Shown in pieces: positions 1-8,619 of a stretch of DNA of 45,833 bases. This stretch comes from Candidatus Zipacnadia bacterium. Lineage in GTDB: Bacteria > Armatimonadota > Zipacnadia > Zipacnadales > UBA5352. Location: assembly GCA_029820295.1 (NCBI GenBank), contig JALGVA010000023.1, forward strand, positions 1 through 45,833. The letters run 5' to 3'. A program made the position numbers and the translations under genes. Each line of letters starts with the position of its first letter. The first letter of the stretch is position 1. The notes beneath the pieces were generated by a model. The model saw only the letters and a list, made by a program, of their open reading frames with translations. It made no database searches and was not told where the DNA came from.

Positions 1-1692
1 GCGCGCCACGGCCTGAGCGTGAGCATGCTCAGTGACTTCGCGCGCCGCGGCGACGCCGGCTACGAGATGCTCGACAGGATGGTCGCCGAGCACCCGGACG
101 TGGGATGGGCGCTGGTCTTCCACGAATGCAGCTTCGGCGAGGGCGTGCGCTACCCGCCCGAGTTCCTCGGCCGCGAGCCGCCGGAGCTGAGCGAGGAGCA
201 GCGCACCAGGCTCCAGGAGTGGATCGACCGCGGCGTCGCCTACAGCCGCTACATCCGCGAGCGCTACCCGCACATCAAGCTGATCGTGGGCAACTCCAGC
301 CTGAGCTTTGCCGCGGGCCTGATGCGCGCGGGCTATCCGGCCGAGTACGTGGATGCCTGGGGGGATGAGGACCTCGGCCAGGCGATCCCGCCCGAGGCGC
401 CACCGTCGGCCTTCAAGTCGATCTACTGGCAGCGCGAGTACGCCGACCTCTACGGCTACGATGTGCCCCAAACCGCGTGCTACGAGTGGCGCGGGCGCGG
501 CACCCAGCCGGGGAACCTGAACGAGCTGACGCAGGCGCAGCTCTACTCGCGCGACGTCCTGCAGGGGCTGGCCTTCGAGATGCCGCACATCAACCCGGGA
601 CTGCTGCACGATGTCGGCGACTCGTACTACTTCAGCCGCTGGGGCGGCAGCGGCTTCTGCCACCGGTATCCGCTGCTCAACCCCAAGATCAGCTACGTGG
701 CGATGGCCACGCTCACCCGCGAGCTGGACGGCGCCACCTTCCGCCGCCGGCTCGACACCGGCTCGCCCACACTCTACGCCCTGGAGTTCGCCCGTGATAC
801 CGGCCTCGTCTACGCCCTGTGGCTGCCGCGCGGTGAGCGCGACGTGGACGTTGCCTTCGCGCGGAACACGCAGTTCACGCGCACGGACATCATGGGCAAC
901 GCGCAGCAGGTCAACACCCGCGACGGTCGCGCGCACATGATCGTCTCGGCCTCGCCGGTCTATCTGCGCACGGACGTGGCCATCGAGTCCTTGCGCCCCG
1001 GAGCCACGCGCTGCGAGCCCGCGCCCGAGGGCCTGCAGGTGGTCGATTCCCTGACCGACCTGTCCCGCTGGCGGCAGGTGACGGCGCCCGACGAGCAGCT
1101 CGACACCATCCACTTCGACTTCCCGCGCACCCTCGGCGACATCGACCTGCGCGTGGCCCCGGAGCCTCGGATGGGCGAAGCGCTGGAGCTGACCCTCAAC
1201 CCGCAGCCCGAGGTCCCGTGGCCGGTCTCGCGCTACGTGGTACTGGAGGCCACCGGCGACCTGCCCGCGCCCGGCGAGCCGACCGCCATCGGGCTCTGGG
1301 TGCGGGGCAACTCCTGCTGGGGACGGGTGTTCTGGGAGTTCGAGGACGCCACGGGCGAGCGCTTCTTCTCGGTGGGCGCGTCCGAGGGCGGCTGGAGCGT
1401 GGGTGACTGGGAGTGCGCGACCTTCGTCAACTTTGACGGCTGGAACTACCTCTCGGTCGAGCTGCCCTTCCGCCACGCCAGCGGTTATCCCGGCCCGCCG
1501 CGGCGCAACTGGCTGTGCGGCGGCGGCGATACCGTGGTGGACTACCCCATCCGCTTCACGCGCCTGGTCGTGGAGATGCGCGACACGGTGCTGCACCTGA
1601 CCGAGCCGCTCCCGGTCCCCGATCGCACCATCGCGCTGCGCGACCTGTCGGTGAGCTACGGGACGCGCATGGGCGAGCAGCCCGAGATGTGA
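1..1692 (+). CDS. Glycoside-hydrolase-like protein, 3' part (5' end outside window)
   Basis: The reading frame is open from base 1, so the gene starts upstream; the first possible internal start is a GTG at 19. The visible ~563 residues begin within what looks like a TIM-barrel-type region: a segment rich in Trp, Tyr and acidic residues around WALVFHECSFGEG, and IKLIVGNSS further on. A beta-rich C-terminal part follows (visible residues ~240-557). Its last ~170 residues (from about YVVLEATGDLP) look like a carbohydrate-binding jelly-roll. This resembles large secreted glycosidases of Armatimonadota-like bacteria, but no catalytic residues can be assigned without the N-terminus. The gene is followed after 82 nt by a URO-D family gene on the same strand, so they may be co-transcribed. 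Glycosidase function is an inference from architecture and neighbours. Confidence 0.6.
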   Translation, partial: ARHGLSVSMLSDFARRGDAGYEMLDRMVAEHPDVGWALVFHECSFGEGVRYPPEFLGREPPELSEEQRTRLQEWIDRGVAYSRYIRERYPHIKLIVGNSSLSFAAGLMRAGYPAEYVDAWGDEDLGQAIPPEAPPSAFKSIYWQREYADLYGYDVPQTACYEWRGRGTQPGNLNELTQAQLYSRDVLQGLAFEMPHINPGLLHDVGDSYYFSRWGGSGFCHRYPLLNPKISYVAMATLTRELDGATFRRRLDTGSPTLYALEFARDTGLVYALWLPRGERDVDVAFARNTQFTRTDIMGNAQQVNTRDGRAHMIVSASPVYLRTDVAIESLRPGATRCEPAPEGLQVVDSLTDLSRWRQVTAPDEQLDTIHFDFPRTLGDIDLRVAPEPRMGEALELTLNPQPEVPWPVSRYVVLEATGDLPAPGEPTAIGLWVRGNSCWGRVFWEFEDATGERFFSVGASEGGWSVGDWECATFVNFDGWNYLSVELPFRHASGYPGPPRRNWLCGGGDTVVDYPIRFTRLVVEMRDTVLHLTEPLPVPDRTIALRDLSVSYGTRMGEQPEM

Positions 1693-1704
1693 AGCGCCCC
1701 GGGC

Positions 1705-1750
1705 GTTGTCGTTTGCCGTTGCCGGTAGCTGACCGCTGGGAGCCGATAGC
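1705..1750. repeat. Intergenic low-complexity repeat (GGTAGCTGACCGCTGG type)
   Basis: This short intergenic stretch mixes GCCGTTGCCGG with TAGCTGACC and AGCCGATAGCC words. The same vocabulary recurs between unrelated genes at 22084-22134, 23367-23402, 23444-23485, 24964-25086 and 25798-25835. It looks like a dispersed, short tandem-type intergenic repeat family of unknown role. Confidence 0.5.
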
Positions 1751-1751
1751 C

Positions 1752-1768
1752 GGCTCCCCAGGGGAGCC
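1752..1768 (+). promoter_or_regulatory. 17-bp palindrome covering the ribosome binding site of the URO-D gene
   Basis: GGCTCCCC, one central A, then GGGGAGCC form a perfect palindrome. The right arm contains the only good Shine-Dalgarno sequence (GGGGAG) for the ATG at 1775. It may be an operator for a dimeric repressor, or an RNA hairpin that sequesters the ribosome binding site. The role is inferred. Confidence 0.4.
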
Positions 1769-1774
1769 GCTCGC

Positions 1775-2893
1775 ATGACCCACAGAGAGCGCCTCGAGAT
1801 CGCCTGGTCGTTCCGCGAGGCCGACCGCGTGCCCATCGAGTTCCCGGTCAGCGCGCTGGTGCGCGATGACCCGCGTTGCGCCCGGCTGGTGCGGCTGGCC
1901 GATGAGTACGCCGACAACTTCGCGGGCGTGGCCGGCTACGACTGGGGCTTCCTCGGCCAGCCCGCCACGCGTACCGAGCGGCTGCTCGAGGACACCGGCG
2001 ACTGCCAGCGCATCGAGTGGACCATGCACACGCCCGTCGGTGAGTTCGTCGCGGTCATCCGCCGCCCGCGCTTCGACACGGGCATCGAGGACTACCACTG
2101 GGAGAAGCGCTACATCGAGCAGCCGGCGGACCTCGAGCGGGTGCTGAGCAAGCCGCTGGAGCTGCGCGCGCCCCTCAAGGATGCCTTCGACCGCGGGATG
2201 GCGGCCATCGGCGAGAGCGCCATGCCGGTCATCGCCCTGTACCACCCGCTGGGCACGCTCGTGCGCAGCGCCAACATGGAGGCGGTCTACTCGTGGTTCC
2301 GGGCGGAGCCGGAGCTGATGCACCGCTTCCTGCGCGTGTCCAACGACTACGTGGTCGCCGCCGTGCACGCGATGGCCGATGCGGGCATCTGCGGCAACTT
2401 CATCAGCTACGCCCACGAAATGCTCATCCCACCGTGGATGGGCCACGCGCTCTTCGAGGAGTTCGTCTTCCCTTACGACAGCCAGGTCTACGGCGCCATC
2501 CACGAGCGCGGTGGGCGCTTCCGCGCGCACTGCCACGGGAACTGCATGGATTTCCTCGAACGCTTCGCCGATATGGGCATCGACTCGGTCGAGCCGCTGG
2601 AGCCGCCGCCCTACGCCGACTGCGACCTCGCCGAGGCCAAGCGCCTGGTCGGCGATCGCATGTTGCTGTCGGGCAACATCCCGTCGCAGGCGTTCGTGTT
2701 CTGGGAGCCCGAGCAGGTGGAGGAGGCGGTCCGTGAGGCCATCGAGGCAGCCGCGCCTGGTGGCGGCTACACGCTGCGCCTCACCGGCGGCGGAGGCGGC
2801 CGGGGCTCGGAGCGCACCGCCGAACAGGGCGACCGCAACATCCGCTGCGCCGAGGCCTACTTCGACGCGGCGTTGAAGTATGGGTGGTACTGA
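1775..2893 (+). CDS. URO-D superfamily protein (uroporphyrinogen decarboxylase / corrinoid methyltransferase fold)
   Basis: This 372-aa protein has the hallmarks of the non-haem URO-D superfamily: an N-terminal RERLEIAWSFREADRVPIEF, the region RAHCHGNCMDFLERFADMGI (about residues 250-270), DSVEPLEPPP, and near the C-terminus LLSGNIPSQ plus APGGGYTL. Members found in sugar clusters are thought to be methyltransferases related to MtaA/MtbA rather than haem-pathway decarboxylases. The usual zinc-site motif in this branch reads H-x-C-G-N; here it reads H-C-H-G-N, so one cysteine ligand is replaced by histidine and shifted. No haem genes are nearby, and the gene lies between two secreted polysaccharide-related genes. 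Removal of methyl groups from modified sugars is possible but speculative. The ATG at 1775 is preceded by GGGGAG inside a palindrome. Confidence 0.8.
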   Translation: MTHRERLEIAWSFREADRVPIEFPVSALVRDDPRCARLVRLADEYADNFAGVAGYDWGFLGQPATRTERLLEDTGDCQRIEWTMHTPVGEFVAVIRRPRFDTGIEDYHWEKRYIEQPADLERVLSKPLELRAPLKDAFDRGMAAIGESAMPVIALYHPLGTLVRSANMEAVYSWFRAEPELMHRFLRVSNDYVVAAVHAMADAGICGNFISYAHEMLIPPWMGHALFEEFVFPYDSQVYGAIHERGGRFRAHCHGNCMDFLERFADMGIDSVEPLEPPPYADCDLAEAKRLVGDRMLLSGNIPSQAFVFWEPEQVEEAVREAIEAAAPGGGYTLRLTGGGGGRGSERTAEQGDRNIRCAEAYFDAALKYGWY

Positions 2894-2950
2894 AGAGACG
2901 AGAAGCTTCTGGAGCATGCAGACCTGAACCCGGCAAACGGAGACGCGTCA

Positions 2951-4936
2951 ATGCGCAGAGTCCTGCTCAGCATCGCACTCCTCGTGTTCCTGACGAGCAC
3001 GGGTTTTTCCGAGGTCAACCAGCAGATGATCGACCGCGTCGCCGCCGGTGAAGTCACCGAAGCGAAGGCGTCGTGGTGGGGCTTCGACGAGCGGGACTCG
3101 ACCGAGGCGCTGCAGGCCGCGATCAACTCGGGCGCGCCGAAGCTCATCGTGGAGAACATGGGCACGCCGTGGATCGTGCGTCCGATCGCTCTCGCGAGCA
3201 ACCAGGAGATCGTCTTCGAGGAGGGCTGCGAGCTCCTCGCGAAGCGCGGGGAGTTCAAAGGGACCACCGATACCCTGCTGTCCGCGCGCAACGTCAAGAA
3301 CCTCGTGCTGCGAGGGAACGGCACGGTCCTGCGCATGTGGCGAGAGGACTACGCCGATCCCGCGCTTTATGAGAAGGCGGAATGGCGCCACTGCCTGTCA
3401 ATCTGTGGCTGTACGAACGTCAGCGTTTCCGGCCTGGTGCTGCAGGACAGCGGCGGCGACGGCATCTATATCGGCGTGGGCTCGGGCGGGAGCACGAACC
3501 ACGATATCGCCATCAGGGACGTGGTCTGTGAGCGAAACTACCGCCAGGGCATCTCGGTTATCAGCGCCAACGGCCTGCTGATCGAGGACACCGTGATGCG
3601 CGACACCGCCGGCACGCCGCCCGAAGCCGGCATCGACTTCGAGCCGAACGCGCCCACCGAGCAACTGGCGAACATCGTCATGCGCAACTGCCTGACCGAG
3701 AACAACGCGGGCAGCGGCTACAAGTTCGCACTGCCCTACCTCAACGCGCAGTCGGAGCCGATCTCCGTGCGCATCGAGGACTCCCGATCGGTGAACGACC
3801 AGGACTGCGCGGTGCAGGTGGCAACCAGCGGTACCACCGCCTCGGCCTGCCGCGGCCTGATCGAGTTCGAAAACTGTGAGTTCGAGGGCGCGCTGCAGGG
3901 CGGTGTCTGGGTCGCCAAGCCCGCCGAACAGGGCCTGCTGCGCCTGATCGACTGCTCCGTGAGCGACTGCGCGTTGGAGGAGCCTGGCCGATCGCCGGTG
4001 ACGATCAGCAGCCGCAGCGGCTACTTCGAGCCGGTCGGGGGACTGGAGCTGCGCGGGCTCGTGGTGCGCGATCCGCTCGAACGCACGCCTGTGGGCGAAT
4101 CCGGCGGTATGCCCGTCAGCAACGTCAGCGGCACTGTCATCGTCGTCAATGCGGACGGACAGCGCTCGGAGATTGCGCTTACGCAGGAGCAGTTGGCGCG
4201 CTGGATGCCGGCGGCCTCGCTCAAGCAACTCCCGCTGATCGACGTCGAGGGCATGGCGTTTGCGCCCGCGGACGCTCAGGCGCCCGCAACCGAACCGGTC
4301 AGTTGGCCGATCATTCGCGGCCGAGGCACGTACAAGCTCTGGGCTGCGCAGGGAGACACCGTGAACCTGCTGGTGCGCCAGATGCAGGTCGGCAACTACG
4401 GCGGTAGGCCAATGCCCGCAATAGTCACCGGCCCGGGTGGCGAAGAGGTGTACAGAGGCGAGGTGGACTTCCAGGCGGAGGCCGAGATGAGTTTCGTCGC
4501 GCCTGAGGAGGGCACGTACACACTCGAGGGCAATGCCGGCGGAAATCGTTTCGGCGTGGTTGCATGCTCTCACCCGATCGGTATCATCGGCGAGCACGGC
4601 ACCATCCACCTGATACGATCCGCCTGCGCCCTGCAGGTGTATGTGCCCGCGGGAGTGACGGAGTTCGCGGTGCGGGTCTCAGGCGAGGGGCGTGGTGAGG
4701 GCATACGCGCGACGCTGCTGGATCCCGCGGGTGAGGTCTTCGGCGAGCGCGACAACCAGGTGGGCACCCATCAGTTCGAGGTGACGCTGGACCAGCCGTC
4801 AGAGGGGCAGGTGTGGACGCTTCGGCTCGATGCACCGTCGGCGGTCGCGTGGGAGGATCACTACGTTGACATACGCGGCGTGCCGCCGATCCTTACGCCG
4901 GTTGGTGTTGCGCCTCTAAAACCCGTGAACCAGTGA
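2951..4936 (+). CDS. Secreted right-handed parallel beta-helix (pectate-lyase-like) protein
   Basis: The 661-aa product begins with a signal peptide (basic MRR, hydrophobic LLSIALLVFLTSTGFS, then EVNQ). Residues ~35-55 hold the strongly conserved ASWWGFDERDSTEALQAAI motif seen at the start of pectate-lyase-3-like folds. From ~75 to ~400 there are beta-helix rungs (NVKNLVLRGNGTVL, TNVSVSGLVLQDSGGDGIYI, NGLLIEDTVMRDTAG). The C-terminal ~200 residues look like beta-sandwich modules. The family contains polysaccharide lyases, hydrolases and epimerases; the substrate cannot be read from sequence. The start is chosen at ATG 2951, with GGAG about 8 nt upstream and the signal peptide immediately after. 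A broken second copy of its 5' end lies 31 nt downstream. Confidence 0.8.
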   Translation: MRRVLLSIALLVFLTSTGFSEVNQQMIDRVAAGEVTEAKASWWGFDERDSTEALQAAINSGAPKLIVENMGTPWIVRPIALASNQEIVFEEGCELLAKRGEFKGTTDTLLSARNVKNLVLRGNGTVLRMWREDYADPALYEKAEWRHCLSICGCTNVSVSGLVLQDSGGDGIYIGVGSGGSTNHDIAIRDVVCERNYRQGISVISANGLLIEDTVMRDTAGTPPEAGIDFEPNAPTEQLANIVMRNCLTENNAGSGYKFALPYLNAQSEPISVRIEDSRSVNDQDCAVQVATSGTTASACRGLIEFENCEFEGALQGGVWVAKPAEQGLLRLIDCSVSDCALEEPGRSPVTISSRSGYFEPVGGLELRGLVVRDPLERTPVGESGGMPVSNVSGTVIVVNADGQRSEIALTQEQLARWMPAASLKQLPLIDVEGMAFAPADAQAPATEPVSWPIIRGRGTYKLWAAQGDTVNLLVRQMQVGNYGGRPMPAIVTGPGGEEVYRGEVDFQAEAEMSFVAPEEGTYTLEGNAGGNRFGVVACSHPIGIIGEHGTIHLIRSACALQVYVPAGVTEFAVRVSGEGRGEGIRATLLDPAGEVFGERDNQVGTHQFEVTLDQPSEGQVWTLRLDAPSAVAWEDHYVDIRGVPPILTPVGVAPLKPVNQ

Positions 4937-4967
4937 TTTGCATGATCTCAGAGTCCGAGAGGACCAC

Positions 4968-5195
4968 ATGATGCGCTTGGTCGCGTGTACTGTCGCACTC
5001 TTATCCGTTGCAGGGCTCGCTGCAGCCGAAGTCAACGAGGAGATGATTGATCGCGTCGCTGGCGGTGAACTCACCGAGGCGAAGGCGTCGTGGTGGGGCT
5101 TCGACGAGCGGGACTCGACCGAGGCGCTGCAGGCCGCGATCAACTCGGGCGCGCCGAAGCCGGCGACCTGGCGGTCGAGGGCGTCGAAGTCGTAG
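4968..5195 (+). pseudogene. 5' fragment of a second beta-helix gene
   Basis: It starts with ATGATGCGC after a GAGAGG ribosome site and encodes a diverged signal peptide, then EVNEEMIDRVAGGELTEAKA, parallel to the intact gene at 2951. Bases 5079-5160 are identical over 82 bp to 3062-3143. Homology stops abruptly at 5160/5161, where the sequence becomes the antisense of an unrelated minus-strand gene. The frame then ends at 5195. It looks like a tandem duplicate that was truncated by a rearrangement, or an assembly join at the repeat. Confidence 0.75.
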
Positions 5196-5517
5196 CCGCC
5201 GGGAGCGCGCCAGAACTGCTCGAGGCGCAGGTCGACCATGGCGATGCGCAGCCCCACGTCCTCGAAGGAGAGTACCTCGGCCGAGACGAGGCCCTGCCAG
5301 AGGTCGGAGCGGCCGGACGAGACCTCGTCGGCCGGCACGAGCGCGCCGTCGGGGCGGGTGACGCGCAGGTCATCGACCGCGGCGCCGCCGTCATAGACGC
5401 TGATCTTCAGCGGTCCGGGGGCCAGCGGCTCAGGGTCGTCGCGCTCGGCGATGAACGCGCCATCGCGACCGGCGCCACCGGGCCGGCGCGCAGCAGCACG
5501 CCGGTGAGCTGATCCAT
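5161..5517 (-). pseudogene. Truncated and frameshifted N-terminal fragment of a glycosidase-like gene
   Basis: A start ATG at 5517, with AAGGGGAG upstream, lies 30 nt after the DUF4838 stop, as expected for the second gene of a minus-strand operon. That frame (MDQLTGVLLRAGPV...) stops after about 36 codons. The neighbouring frame continues as a credible protein (DGAFIAERDDPEPLAPGPLK, then ISVYDGGAAVDDLRVTRPDG, then LEQFWRAPGGYDFDALDRQV), so a frameshift near 5475-5500 is needed to join them. The last phrase is typical of the start of a glycosidase TIM barrel. The fragment is cut at 5161, exactly where the duplicated beta-helix segment ends. Confidence 0.6.
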
Positions 5518-5547
5518 GAGGCCATCTCCCCTTCGCCGAGCCAGCGC

Positions 5548-8460
5548 TCAGTCCACCGCCAGCAGCTCGACGTCGTCGAACCATGCGGCGCCGGGGGTGT
5601 CCATCAGGTTCAGGTAGAGCCCGAGTCCCTCACCGTTGGGGTGGATGTCCTCGATGGTGAACTCGCGCCACAGACCCTCGGTGTTGAGCACGTTCTGCGC
5701 CATGGTGCCCTCCCCCGCGCCGGTGACCCAGATGGCGACGCGCCCGCCGAAGTCATCGGAGGTGCGTACCCACACGCGCAGGCGATAGGTCTTCGCCGGA
5801 TCGACCGGGCCCATGGTGCGGTGCCAGCGGCCCCACACGCGCGTGCGCATGGTCTCCTCGATCTCGGGCGGGCCGGGCGCGGTGCAGGTGATCCGCGCGC
5901 ACAGCCGGCCGGTGTGCGGCTGCGTGGTGTCCATCTCCAGCTCGAACTCCCCGGCCATGACGCTCTTCTGCCACACGCCCGACTGCTCCTCGAAGCCGCC
6001 GTCGGTCACCAGGTTCGCCTGGTCATCGGCGCGGGCGGCGGCGGTGCCCAGCCAGACCGGGCGCCAGATGCCGCCGGCGCCCGCGTTGTCCTCGACACGC
6101 ACCGCCAGCACGTTACCCGCGCCGGGGCGCACCGCGTCGGTGATGTCCACCTCGAAGGCCTTCTGCCACGAGTCGGCATCGCCCTCGAAGGGGTAGGGGC
6201 GATCGAGCACGCGCCGGCCGTTGACCCAGACCGTGCAGGCCTCATCGACCGCGCCGAAGATCAGCCGCACGCGCTGCCCGGCAAGGTCGTGAGGTGCGGC
6301 GAAGCTCGTGCGGTACCACGCGAAGCCATCGTAGTCCACGCCGTGCTCGGCACGCCACGCCCGGCCGATGGGGAGCTGCTCCCATGGCCCGCTGACCTCG
6401 GTCTCGGCCCAGTCGGCGTCGGCGAAGCCGGGCGCGAACCAGCCCTGCTCTTCGCCGACCGCGTCGGGGTCCCACGCGAAGCGCCACGGGCCGGGCAGCG
6501 GCTCGCCGGGCTGGGCCATGAGCCGCAGCAGCTCCCGGTCCCAGGTGCGTACCTCGGCCCACGCCAGGAAGCCCATGTTGCACACCAGGTCGCCCTCGAT
6601 GGCGGCGCGGTAGTCGTCGAGCGCGGCGATGGCCTCGCGGAAAGGCGCGATGGCGCCGGTCTCGCGGTAGGCCTCGTAGGTGCGCTGCACGTCGAGGGTC
6701 ATGCGCGCGTTACGCAGGCCCTTGTGCAGCCACTGCACGCGGGCGAGCGCGGTGTCGTCGCCGGCCGCGGCGTGCTCGGCGGCCGCCAGCAGCGCCTCGC
6801 CACGGTCCATCGCCTCGGGGGTGAAGATCTGGTCGGCCTCGCGGTAGAAGTACGACCAGTGCAGGCCCTCGATCGGCTCGGTAACCGCATCGGAGACTTC
6901 GCGCCAGTGCTCGAAGTAGGCGCGTACCTGCTCCGCCGCCGGGCCGAAGGCCGCGTAGAACTCATCGAGGACCTGGTCGGGTGTCAGGTCCGGTCGGGCG
7001 GTGAGGCGGGCGAGCATGTACAGGTTCGGCGCCTGCGTCGCGTACTGACCGGTGAGCGAGTCGAAATCGGTGGCGATCATGCCTTGGTGCGCGCAGTGGC
7101 TGAACTCCTCGCCGAGGTAGTGCGCGACGTAGATCGGCATGTTGTGGCCTTCGAGCATGTAGTTGGGGCGCAGCATCAGGCGCACGCCGGTCGCCGCCCA
7201 GCCGTCCCACTGCTCGCGCATCTCCGCGCGCCGCTCCTCAGTCCACGGGAACATGACCGCGGGCACAATGCCGATGTAGATGTGATCGTTGAGCATGGTC
7301 TCACGCGGGGGCAGGCGGTAGTTGGCGTAGGCGTAGCCCATGACGATGGCGTCGGGGTCGTGCTTGCGCGCCTCGGCCTGCACCGCCAGGAAGTAGCGGG
7401 CGTAGCGATCCGACAGGCTCCCGAGGTAGCGGTACCAGTCGCCCTCGCCGGCTTCGAAGGCCGCGCGGGCCCGTTCCAGGCGCTCATCCCACGGGACCTC
7501 GAGGTCGGGGTCGGGGACGTCCCACGACAGGCAGCGCTCGCAGGTGCACTTGCCGGGGGTGTCGTTCTCGCTGGCGTCGATGTTCGGGTCCTCAGGAGTG
7601 CGCGTCGCCAGCCAGTTCTCGACGATGGCGCGATGGAATGCCGGCTCGGAGACATCCATCGCGATCAGCCGGTCGGCGCCGCCGTGGTAGGTCGGGTCGG
7701 AACGGCGCGTGCCGTCAGGCAGCAGGTTGAAGTACTCGGGATGCTCCTCGCCGAAGCGCTCCCACCAGTCCGTGAAGGCGTGCGCCATGTCGAAGTTCTG
7801 GCCCAGCGCGAAGCGATGCCGACGCAGCCACGCGCCCTGCGCCGAGATGAAGCGGCTGCGGTTCTCGGACGCGGCCCAGCCATCGGCGCCGGCGACCGTC
7901 TGCCCGCCATCGCGCCAGCGCGCGTGGACGAAGGCGGGCTGGCCGGTGATGTCGAGGTCATCGAAGGCGATGTCGGCGCGCTCGGGGATGACCTCGCCCA
8001 GCGGTCCGGGCCACAGCCAGCGCACACCGAGCTGCCGGTCCAGCAGATGGTACACCGCGAACATCGTTCCCACGCGTGTGCGGTTGTTGTGCAGGATCCA
8101 CGCGGCGGGGCCCTCGGTGTCGTCGCCGGCGAGGTAGAGCCGGCGCTCGTCGGCGCGGATGACGAAGCCGTTGATGGGCAGCTCCTCGGGCACGACGCTC
8201 GCTTCGGCGGTCGCGCGGCAGGCGCCGATCAGCACCACATTGCCGTCGAGGTCCGCCTCGGCTTCGGGCACGATGGCCAGCCTGGCGTCGGTGGCGCGCT
8301 CGAGGTGATGCTGCAGCTCCTCGGCGGCGAAGCTCTCGACCGGCAGCGGCTCATCGGGCACGACGATGGTCGCCGCCGGCTGGTGGTCGCGGACCAGCTC
8401 GACGCCGTGGGCGCAGGACGTCCCGGCCACCAGCGCGGCCAGGCTCAGCAGCAGGTTCAT
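5548..8460 (-). CDS. Secreted DUF4838 protein with C-terminal sugar-binding modules
   Basis: This 970-aa protein has a signal peptide (MNLLLSLAALVAGTSCAHG). Residues ~25-160 resemble the alpha-hexosaminidase-like N-terminal domain found in GH20/GH67-type enzymes (ESFAAEELQHHLERATDARL, and AVYHLLDRQLGVRWLWPGPL). The middle region (~180-560) matches DUF4838, including the cysteine cluster CTCERCLSWD, DASENDTPGK, and GYAYANYRLPP. Around residues 660-800 is a GH2-type galactose-binding fold (WYRTSFAAP, CTVWVNGRR). The last ~150 residues, starting NLVTDGGFEEQSG, look like a carbohydrate-binding module. DUF4838 proteins are thought to be glycosidases but their substrate is not established. The ribosome site is GGAGGTGA about 13 nt upstream of the ATG at 8460. 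The next gene in the same direction is the broken fragment at 5161-5517. Confidence 0.85.
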   Translation of the reverse strand: MNLLLSLAALVAGTSCAHGVELVRDHQPAATIVVPDEPLPVESFAAEELQHHLERATDARLAIVPEAEADLDGNVVLIGACRATAEASVVPEELPINGFVIRADERRLYLAGDDTEGPAAWILHNNRTRVGTMFAVYHLLDRQLGVRWLWPGPLGEVIPERADIAFDDLDITGQPAFVHARWRDGGQTVAGADGWAASENRSRFISAQGAWLRRHRFALGQNFDMAHAFTDWWERFGEEHPEYFNLLPDGTRRSDPTYHGGADRLIAMDVSEPAFHRAIVENWLATRTPEDPNIDASENDTPGKCTCERCLSWDVPDPDLEVPWDERLERARAAFEAGEGDWYRYLGSLSDRYARYFLAVQAEARKHDPDAIVMGYAYANYRLPPRETMLNDHIYIGIVPAVMFPWTEERRAEMREQWDGWAATGVRLMLRPNYMLEGHNMPIYVAHYLGEEFSHCAHQGMIATDFDSLTGQYATQAPNLYMLARLTARPDLTPDQVLDEFYAAFGPAAEQVRAYFEHWREVSDAVTEPIEGLHWSYFYREADQIFTPEAMDRGEALLAAAEHAAAGDDTALARVQWLHKGLRNARMTLDVQRTYEAYRETGAIAPFREAIAALDDYRAAIEGDLVCNMGFLAWAEVRTWDRELLRLMAQPGEPLPGPWRFAWDPDAVGEEQGWFAPGFADADWAETEVSGPWEQLPIGRAWRAEHGVDYDGFAWYRTSFAAPHDLAGQRVRLIFGAVDEACTVWVNGRRVLDRPYPFEGDADSWQKAFEVDITDAVRPGAGNVLAVRVEDNAGAGGIWRPVWLGTAAARADDQANLVTDGGFEEQSGVWQKSVMAGEFELEMDTTQPHTGRLCARITCTAPGPPEIEETMRTRVWGRWHRTMGPVDPAKTYRLRVWVRTSDDFGGRVAIWVTGAGEGTMAQNVLNTEGLWREFTIEDIHPNGEGLGLYLNLMDTPGAAWFDDVELLAVD

Positions 8461-8619
8461 GCGCAGGATCGGTCACCTCCGGGCGGGGCGCATCGCGGCG
8501 GAGGTAGCTTCGCGGCGGGAGGCCCGGCGGCCTGCACGCTCGCGGCGGCACGCGAACCGGTCCCACCATGCGAAACCAACCCCGCCCCTCGGACGTCTGA
8601 CCATGCGGAGGTGTCTCCC

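Noticed and set aside
1556-2917. 453-codon minus-strand open frame opposite the URO-D gene
   Set aside because: It is a codon-bias shadow with composition dominated by Arg, Ala, Gly, His and Val; the plus-strand protein has clear family motifs.
5641-8619. Long plus-strand open frame (part of a 1245-codon frame ending in the phosphoesterase)
   Set aside because: It is antisense to the DUF4838 gene, lacks any domain-like sequence, and only the last 252 codons have a signal peptide, ribosome site and motifs. Such mirror frames are expected at this GC content.
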